In this document: positions 1 to 3,550 of the stretch, piece after piece
Position numbering within the stretch: the stretch's first letter is position 1
Layout: each line of letters begins with the position of its first letter
Source of the DNA: Nostoc cf. edaphicum LEGE 07299
GTDB lineage: Bacteria; Cyanobacteriota; Cyanobacteriia; Cyanobacteriales; Nostocaceae
Reading direction: 5' to 3'
NCBI RefSeq assembly: GCF_015207245.1
Contig: NZ_JADEXF010000329.1
Coordinates: 1 to 5,281, forward strand
Length of the DNA: 5,281 nt
Notes under the pieces: generated by a model
The model's input: the letters and a program-made list of their open reading frames with translations, nothing else
Databases searched by the model: none
Told to the model about the DNA's origin: nothing
Program-made: the position numbers and the translations under genes

Positions 1-1094
1 GCGGCAGTCGGATCCGTGTTCAGCACATTCTTTTTGTAGATTTGCAACCCTACATCTGAGACCGTTCCATTGACTTCTCCATCAAACGCAGGACTCGTAA
101 TCGTGGCGGTGTGTCCAAGTTTTACGTGTTTGACATCGCTTTCGTAAACCTCGGCAATGGCATACATACGATCAGTCTGACCGAGCTCCACAATGCCGTC
201 CTCGCTCACAACTTCACCTGCCCAAGTATGAACTTTCAGAATCTGCCCATCGCGCGGCGCTTTGATTGATGCTAAATCTAAATCGGCTTGCGCTTGCTGT
301 ACGGCAACAATCGCACTTTCCACTTCTGCCCGCGCTGCGTCGATATCTACGGGACGCACTTCTGCAATGCGTTCAAGCGTCGATTGCGCTTCATTCACCT
401 GAGCTGTTAATGTCGATGCCGATTGATCGCGCGTTGCCTTGGCTTCGTTTAACTGTTGCACAGCTGCATCCAATGCCAAGCGTTTGTTGTCTCGTAATGA
501 CGCAGAAACAGCACCTTCTCGATACAAGTTTTCGTGTCGATCATACTCTGTTTGAGCATTGCGAACCTCGGCTTCGAGTCGCGCAACCGTGGCATCCTTG
601 GCTCGGACATCCTCTCGCAACTGAGCTTGAGTGCGAATAATCGTGGCTTTCTGCGCATTAATCTCACCGTCTTTTGCACCGGCTTCTACTTGCGCTAGCT
701 TGGTTTGAGCGATTCTGACTTGTCGTTTGGCTTGCTCTAACGCAGCTTGTAAACGATCGCGTGAATCCAGAATCGCAATCTTTTGATCCGCCCGAACCTG
801 ATCGCCTTGTTTCACGAATAACTGCGCCACGCGGCTTCCTTGCGAAGACCCTGCCAGCTTAATCACTTCGCCTTGCGGCTCCAATCGTCCCAATGCCGTA
901 ACGAATTGGGCTACCGGAGCCGCAACCGGAGGCGTTTGAGAATTTGACTGCACCATCCTGGAGCGGAATAACCCATAGGCAGACAAGCTTCCAAGCACAA
1001 TCACACCACCTATGACTGCGATCACCACTCGTCCTCCCATCGTTTTAGGCAACAGACGCTTTGTCCATCCCAGCCTTTGATCTACACCGTCCAT
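1..1094 (-). CDS. devB: DevB-family ABC exporter membrane fusion protein (HlyD-like), C-terminus cut by window edge
   Basis: The first 364 codons are visible. The family is the periplasmic adaptor of DevBCA-type ABC exporters, which links the inner-membrane DevC/DevA transporter to an outer-membrane TolC-like channel; in heterocyst formers it exports envelope glycolipids. Seen: a short basic N-terminus, one membrane helix at about residues 22-43, then the hallmark segment ALGRLEPQGEVIKLAG (67-82). A biotinyl-lipoyl half follows (VKQGDQVRADQKIAILDSRDRL, 94-115), then long Gln/Ala/Glu-rich coiled-coil arms (about 116-275). The second lipoyl half reads IKAPRDGQILKVHTWAGEVV (277-296), and a beta-barrel region ends in KKNVLNTDPTA at the edge. 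By family length (about 400 residues, from memory) only some 30-45 residues are missing. Start: ATG at 1094-1092 is preceded directly by AAGG, with GAGG about 10 bases upstream, and an in-frame TGA lies two codons before it, so no earlier start is possible. devC and devA would be expected off the left edge. Paralogues are common, so the substrate is unknown. Confidence 0.9.
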   Translation of the reverse strand, partial: MDGVDQRLGWTKRLLPKTMGGRVVIAVIGGVIVLGSLSAYGLFRSRMVQSNSQTPPVAAPVAQFVTALGRLEPQGEVIKLAGSSQGSRVAQLFVKQGDQVRADQKIAILDSRDRLQAALEQAKRQVRIAQTKLAQVEAGAKDGEINAQKATIIRTQAQLREDVRAKDATVARLEAEVRNAQTEYDRHENLYREGAVSASLRDNKRLALDAAVQQLNEAKATRDQSASTLTAQVNEAQSTLERIAEVRPVDIDAARAEVESAIVAVQQAQADLDLASIKAPRDGQILKVHTWAGEVVSEDGIVELGQTDRMYAIAEVYESDVKHVKLGHTATITSPAFDGEVNGTVSDVGLQIYKKNVLNTDPTA

Positions 1095-1123
1095 CCTTCA
1101 GTCCCTCACAGTTCCAGAGCAGT

Positions 1124-1129
1124 ATTATG
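1124..1129 (-). promoter_or_regulatory. possible -10 box of the devB-like gene
   Basis: CATAAT on the minus strand lies about 30 bases upstream of the ATG at 1094, matching TATAAT at five of six positions. At a 17-base spacing the -35 position would fall on GCGTTA (1147-1152), which is a poor match and lies at the edge of the neighbouring relic repeat. Treat as a weak prediction. Confidence 0.25.
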
Positions 1130-1149
1130 CAATTAGAATAGAAGCCTAA

Positions 1150-1240
1150 CGCTCTTCCACCACTCTGGGGTGAAACCTTAATTTTTCGTTGGCTGAAATG
1201 ACGAAAATTGGTTATTTTTTCCGAGACTGATGGAAGAAGG
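1150..1240. repeat. short palindromic relic with IS-like inverted ends, copy 1
   Basis: The left end reads GCTCTTCCACCACTCTGGGG (1151-1170). The right end, read on the minus strand from 1239, is CTTCTTCCATCAGTCTCGG, so the two ends form an imperfect terminal inverted repeat about 90 bp apart. Inside is a second inverted pair, ATTTTTCGT (1181-1189 area) against ACGAAAAT (1201-1208). No coding capacity is left. The CTCTTC-type ends resemble those of ISL3-family insertion sequences, which I infer from memory only. A second relic with the same left-end and right-end types lies at 1974-2146. No flanking target duplication is evident. Confidence 0.55.
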
Positions 1241-1303
1241 GAAAGAGCCAATTGTCAATGGAGAAAACGCGCGAATGTTTAAAGAGAAGAATCTCTTTAT
1301 CAG

Positions 1304-1331
1304 TTACATTCCAAGCTGTGTAAGACATAAT
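1304..1331 (+). promoter_or_regulatory. possible sigma70-type promoter for the small ORF at 1351
   Basis: TTACAT (1304-1309) and CATAAT (1326-1331) are separated by 16 bases and point toward the short ORF starting at 1351. Each box has four or five matches to consensus. Such pairs arise by chance in AT-rich DNA. Confidence 0.25.
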
Positions 1332-1350
1332 TACCTCTCACAAGGCGAAA

Positions 1351-1419
1351 ATGAGCGAACGTACAGCACGATTTTTGCAATACAACCAAATGCCAAATAG
1401 CAAAAAGCGCTCCTTTTAA
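1351..1419 (+). CDS. possible 22-residue small protein, unrecognised
   Basis: ATG at 1351 opens 22 codons (MSERTARFLQ... ending KKRSF) with the stop TAA at 1417-1419. An AGG element sits five bases before the ATG (CAAGGCGAAAATG), and promoter-like boxes lie at 1304-1331, which makes it slightly better supported than a random short ORF. The product would be basic at its C-terminus and has no membrane helix. I do not recognise it. Its stop lies inside the hairpin at 1406-1426, so its last codons overlap the end of the candidate minus-strand RNA. It may well be fortuitous. Confidence 0.17.
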   Translation: MSERTARFLQYNQMPNSKKRSF

Positions 1420-1426
1420 GAGCGCT
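1401..1426 (-). terminator. intrinsic terminator of the candidate small RNA
   Basis: On the minus strand AGCGCTC (1426-1420) pairs perfectly with GAGCGCT (1412-1406) around a 7-base loop, followed directly by TTTTTG. The U-run lies only on this side, which fixes the direction; read on the plus strand the stem is followed by AATTTAA, a poorer signal. It shares the block AAAAGCGCTCCTT with the psbA terminator at 3475-3503. Confidence 0.65.
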
Positions 1427-1530
1427 AATTTAATAAACGCATTATAAAAAAATGACCACAACCTTACAACTACTTACTACTTTTGGTAGGTTGTTAGGTT
1501 GAAGTTGCTCGCTAACTTTAACAAGCAACA
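1401..1530 (-). ncRNA. candidate small noncoding RNA, about 130 nt, not assigned to a known family
   Basis: Three independent signals line up on the minus strand. A promoter-like pair at 1537-1565 predicts a start near 1529-1531. An intrinsic terminator ends the unit at about 1401. Two strong hairpins fill the space between. Hairpin 1 (1504-1529) pairs GTTGCTTG with CGAGCAAC around a 10-nt loop, right at the predicted 5' end. Hairpin 2 (1459-1501) pairs CAACCTAACAAC with GTTGTAAGGTTG with one mismatch. A U-rich single-stranded linker (1427-1458) then leads to the terminator. No good ORF explains this: a leaderless GTG reading frame of 29 codons (1531-1442) exists but has no ribosome site. I do not recognise the RNA as Yfr1, 6S, tmRNA or any tRNA. 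It shares a 10-nt motif, TAACAACCTA, with the psbA leader. Transcription itself is inferred. Confidence 0.42.
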
Positions 1531-1536
1531 CAATTC

Positions 1537-1565
1537 AATATAGAACATTAGCTAAGCTTTGTCAG
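1537..1565 (-). promoter_or_regulatory. predicted sigma70-type promoter of the candidate small RNA
   Basis: On the minus strand CTGACA (1565-1560) and TATATT (1542-1537) are separated by exactly 17 bases. Each differs from consensus at one or two positions. A start about seven bases on falls at 1529-1531, at the foot of hairpin 1. AT-rich tandem repeats lie directly upstream, in the position of an UP element. This is the best promoter match in the intergenic region. Confidence 0.5.
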
Positions 1566-1586
1566 TTATTAAAAAGTTATTAAAAA
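1565..1586. repeat. two tandem copies of an 11-bp AT-rich repeat
   Basis: GTTATTAAAAA occurs twice back to back (1565-1575 and 1576-1586), and a third partial copy starts GTAATA. The array abuts the -35 box of the predicted small-RNA promoter. This placement suits an UP element or activator site, but it could be simple slippage. Confidence 0.5.
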
Positions 1587-1592
1587 GTAATA

Positions 1593-1614
1593 TTTATAGC
1601 CTGTTGGCTATAAA
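1593..1614. promoter_or_regulatory. perfect palindrome, possible operator
   Basis: TTTATAGCC (1593-1601) and GGCTATAAA (1606-1614) are exact reverse complements around TGTT. Neither strand has a U-run close behind, so it is not a good terminator. It lies about 28 bases upstream of the -35 box at 1560-1565, a reasonable place for a regulator binding as a dimer. Function is inferred. Confidence 0.35.
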
Positions 1615-1751
1615 AAGCGTGTAATCCTTTTCTTAACTTTATCCTTTGATATCGTTTCTCTGTAAAGATGCACAGCCCCCCACTCGCAAGCCTACGGTAT
1701 ACACACAAGTAATATCTGAAAGGGTTTCAGGCGTTATAGACCCCTTAATTT

Positions 1752-1839
1752 GTCATTCCGAGCGCAGTGATAACGGAGCGAAGTAATCACATAATCTCGT
1801 AGCTTTTGCGATTGCTTCGTCGTTCCTCCTCGCAATGAC
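1752..1839. repeat. nested inverted repeat of the GTCATTGCGAG...GAAGCAATC type
   Basis: The left arm starts GTCATTCCGAG (1752-1762) and ends GAAGTAATC (about 1780-1788). The right arm, read on the minus strand, starts GTCATTGCGAG (1839-1829) and ends CGAAGCAATC (1819-1810). Repeats of this GTCATTGCGAGG...GAAGCAATC form are dispersed in many bacterial genomes. Here two diverged copies face each other inside the MITE-like element and could fold as one long hairpin in a transcript. Confidence 0.6.
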
Positions 1840-1849
1840 GGCTTTCAGA

Positions 1850-1857
1850 GCGATCGC
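1850..1857. repeat. HIP1 palindrome GCGATCGC
   Basis: An exact octamer of the highly iterated palindrome found across many cyanobacterial genomes. It is the only exact copy I found in the window and supports the cyanobacterial assignment. Confidence 0.75.
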
Positions 1858-1973
1858 ACAACCTAAAGCTAGAGGACGAAACCAAATGTCAGGTGGAATT
1901 TCACGACTTGTGTGTACACCGTAGCTCGCAAGCGGGGGGACTACGGGGAATCAGATAAAGTGCAATGTTGACC

Positions 1974-2146
1974 CTCTTTCATCACTCTGGGAGAAACCAA
2001 TTGCTGTAAGGCTTTTGGCGCTTTATTTTCCGCATTTGGGCTATAAATTTTAGTTAATGGAGTGAAAATCAAGCCTCAAGCCTTGATGCAATCAAAGTTA
2101 CAGTCTTTGGTTGAGATTTTTGTTTTCCGAGAGTGATGGAAGAGCG
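1974..2146. repeat. relic with IS-like inverted ends, copy 2
   Basis: The left end, CTCTTTCATCACTCTGGGAG (1974 onward), and the right end read on the minus strand, CGCTCTTCCATCACTCTCGG (2146-2127), form an 18-bp inverted repeat with two mismatches. The interior is about 130 bp with no ORF. Its left-end type (CACTCTGGG..GAAACC) and right-end type (CTTCCATCA.TCTCGGAAAA) match those of the relic at 1150-1240, so both derive from the same element family, possibly ISL3-like. It lies immediately upstream of the psbA leader and may have altered its upstream regulatory region. Confidence 0.55.
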
Positions 2147-2175
2147 TTAAGAAGAATTGGTATGGCATAACACCT

Positions 2176-2250
2176 TTTAAAAGTTAGTAACTATAAGATA
2201 TAACTAGTTAGCAACTGAAAAATTACACAAAATTTATTATTGTCTAATTA
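2176..2250 (+). promoter_or_regulatory. psbA promoter region, exact start unresolved
   Basis: Two pairings fit. TTTAAA (2176-2181) with TATAAC (2199-2204), 17-base spacer, would give a leader of about 115 nt. TTACAC (2223-2228) with TAATTA (2245-2250), 16-base spacer, would start near 2257 and give about 70 nt, closer to known cyanobacterial psbA leaders but cutting into the hairpin at 2254-2282. Neither is strong. No double HLR1-type motif is evident. Confidence 0.3.
2182..2216 (+). repeat. 11-bp direct repeat upstream of psbA, 24-bp period
   Basis: AGTTAGTAACT (2182-2192) recurs as AGTTAGCAACT (2206-2216) with one mismatch. The starts are 24 bp apart, just over two helical turns, so both copies lie roughly on the same face of the DNA. 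It is a candidate for a regulator site, without independent support. Confidence 0.35.
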
Positions 2251-2253
2251 TTG

Positions 2254-2282
2254 AGGTTGTTAAAAAACAACATTAACAACCT
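2254..2282 (+). promoter_or_regulatory. stem-loop in the psbA 5' leader
   Basis: AGGTTGTTAA (2254-2263) and TTAACAACCT (2273-2282) are perfect complements around a 9-nt A-rich loop. A weaker stem, ACTGT (2284-2288) with ACAGT (2300-2304), follows at once. psbA leaders are known sites of mRNA-stability and translation control in cyanobacteria, and this hairpin lies 42 nt before the start codon. Its 5' arm is complementary to a 9-nt part of the candidate small RNA at 1488-1496. Confidence 0.5.
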
Positions 2283-2324
2283 AACTGTCAAAATTATTAA
2301 CAGTACATTGCAATCATCTAAATC

Positions 2325-3407
2325 ATGACTACTACTCTTCAAAGACGCGAAAGCGCTAATTTGTGGGAGCGTTTCTGCCAGTGGATCACTAGCACTGACA
2401 ACCGCCTTTATATTGGTTGGTTCGGTGTGCTGATGATTCCCACTTTGTTAGCCGCCACTACCTGCTTCATCATAGCCTTCATCGCAGCACCCCCCGTAGA
2501 TATAGATGGTATCCGCGAACCGGTTGCGGGCTCTTTACTATATGGCAACAATATTATCTCCGGTGCGGTTGTACCTTCTTCTAACGCCATTGGTTTGCAC
2601 TTTTACCCCATCTGGGAAGCAGCTTCCTTAGATGAATGGCTGTACAACGGTGGTCCATACCAGTTGGTCATCTTCCACTTCCTAATTGGTTGCTTCTGCT
2701 ATCTAGGAAGGCAGTGGGAATTGTCCTATCGCTTAGGTATGCGCCCTTGGATTTGTGTAGCTTATAGCGCTCCTCTGGCGTCTGCAACCGCAGTCTTCCT
2801 GATTTATCCTATCGGGCAAGGCTCATTCTCCGATGGTATGCCTTTGGGCATCAGTGGCACTTTCAACTTCATGTTGGTGTTCCAAGCTGAACACAACATC
2901 TTGATGCATCCGTTTCATCAGTTAGGAGTTGTTGGTGTGTTTGGTGGAGCTTTAGTTTCTGCCATGCATGGTTCTCTTGTCACCTCCTCCCTAGTGCGTG
3001 AAACCAGCGAAACTGAGTCTGCTAATTACGGCTATAAATTCGGTCAGGAGCAAGAAACTTACAGCATTATCGCAGCTCACGGCTACCTGGGACGCTTGTT
3101 CTGGCAGTACGTCAGCTTCAGCAACTCGCGTTCTCTGCACTTTGTTCTAGCTGCTCTGCCTGTAACTGGTATCTGGTTTACGGCCCTAGGTATTAGCACG
3201 ATGGCGTTTAACCTAAATGGTTTTAACTTCAACCAGTCAGTGATTGATGCTCAAGGTCATGTAATCAGTACTTGGGCTGACATTATTAACCGTGCCAACC
3301 TAGGTATGGAAGTGATGCACGAGCGTAACGCTCACAATTTCCCTCTCGACTTGGCTGCAGGTGAGTTTGCACCTGTTGCTCTAACTGCTCCTAGTATCCA
3401 AGGTTAA
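2325..3407 (+). CDS. psbA: photosystem II reaction-centre protein D1 (divergent isoform)
   Basis: D1 forms with D2 the heterodimeric photosystem II core in the thylakoid membrane. It binds P680, pheophytin, QB and most Mn4CaO5 ligands. At 360 residues it is full length. Five helices lie at about 33-53, 111-134, 143-163, 198-217 and 272-293. Key residues are present: D61, H118, Tyr-Z Y161, H190, P680 ligand H198, iron ligands H215 and H272, QB-site H252 and S264, and Mn ligands D170, E189, H332, E333, H337, D342 and A344. The usual processing site after A344 and a 16-residue extension are kept. Residue 130 is Q, as in low-light D1 forms. It lacks the three D1' marks (G80, F158 and T286 are all standard). 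Odd: residues 247-281 carry about ten substitutions in a normally near-invariant stretch. The ATG at 2325 starts the standard MTTTLQ. No Shine-Dalgarno sequence precedes it. Confidence 0.97.
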   Translation: MTTTLQRRESANLWERFCQWITSTDNRLYIGWFGVLMIPTLLAATTCFIIAFIAAPPVDIDGIREPVAGSLLYGNNIISGAVVPSSNAIGLHFYPIWEAASLDEWLYNGGPYQLVIFHFLIGCFCYLGRQWELSYRLGMRPWICVAYSAPLASATAVFLIYPIGQGSFSDGMPLGISGTFNFMLVFQAEHNILMHPFHQLGVVGVFGGALVSAMHGSLVTSSLVRETSETESANYGYKFGQEQETYSIIAAHGYLGRLFWQYVSFSNSRSLHFVLAALPVTGIWFTALGISTMAFNLNGFNFNQSVIDAQGHVISTWADIINRANLGMEVMHERNAHNFPLDLAAGEFAPVALTAPSIQG

Positions 3408-3432
3408 GGTTGCTAGAGTCCAAGTTTCATCT

Positions 3433-3447
3433 GTTGCTTGAAGCAAC
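3433..3447 (+). other. small stem-loop in the psbA 3' untranslated region
   Basis: GTTGC and GCAAC flank TTGAA, 26 bases after the stop codon. No U-run follows, so it is not a terminator by itself. It may protect the 3' end or pause polymerase before the terminator at 3475. Confidence 0.35.
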
Positions 3448-3474
3448 GGGCATAGTAGTTAGCTAATAAACTCC

Positions 3475-3503
3475 AAAAGCGCTCCTTATAAGGAGCGCTT
3501 TTT
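3475..3503. terminator. bidirectional intrinsic terminator between psbA and the WD40 gene
   Basis: Bases 3475-3502 form a perfect 28-bp palindrome: AAAAGCGCTCCTTA is followed by its reverse complement. A T-run ends at 3503, and the mirror A-run starts at 3475, so both strands end in a GC-rich stem plus U-run. It sits 67 bases past the psbA stop and 47 bases past the stop of the convergent WD40 gene, and it can end both transcripts. Confidence 0.88.
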
Positions 3504-3550
3504 CAATTCAATGAGTAACGGAGAATGATCCTAAAAACTGGCCTAAAGTG

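Larger units (their letters stand above)
1674..1942. mobile_element. MITE-like nonautonomous element with about 37-bp terminal inverted repeats
   Basis: The left end (1674-1710) contains AGCCCCCC, CTCGCAAGC, CTACGGTATACACACAAGT. The right end (1906-1942), read on the minus strand, gives AGTCCCCCC, GCTTGCGAGC, TACGGTGTACACACAAGT. They match over nearly their whole length with a few mismatches. The 269-bp unit has no transposase ORF, so any movement would need an enzyme supplied elsewhere. GTGTACAC-type ends with a G/C run look like dispersed repeats of filamentous cyanobacteria, a judgement from memory. No clear target-site duplication is visible. A separate inverted repeat (1752-1839) and a HIP1 site lie inside. 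Confidence 0.7.

Noticed and set aside
266..640. Plus-strand 124-codon open frame
   Set aside because: It lies wholly antisense to the devB-like gene, whose minus-strand frame has clear family motifs. The plus-strand translation shows no domain.
1045..1251. Minus-strand 68-codon open frame across the devB start
   Set aside because: It runs through the palindromic relic and overlaps the devB N-terminus in another frame. It looks like chance reading through repeat DNA.
1281..1298. AAAGAGA/TCTCTTT hairpin as a terminator
   Set aside because: A 7-bp AT-rich stem with a 4-nt loop and no U-run, and no gene ends nearby.
1442..1531. Leaderless GTG frame of 29 codons within the candidate small RNA
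   Set aside because: It has no ribosome site, starts at the first base of the predicted RNA and runs through both strong hairpins. The structure explains the sequence better than coding does.
2408..2590. Minus-strand 60-codon frame inside psbA
   Set aside because: Shadow of the highly constrained psbA reading frame.
2325..3407. D1 as the microoxic D1' form or a rogue/ChlF-type D1
   Set aside because: Residues G80, F158 and T286 are standard, and all Mn-cluster ligands are present, so neither class fits.
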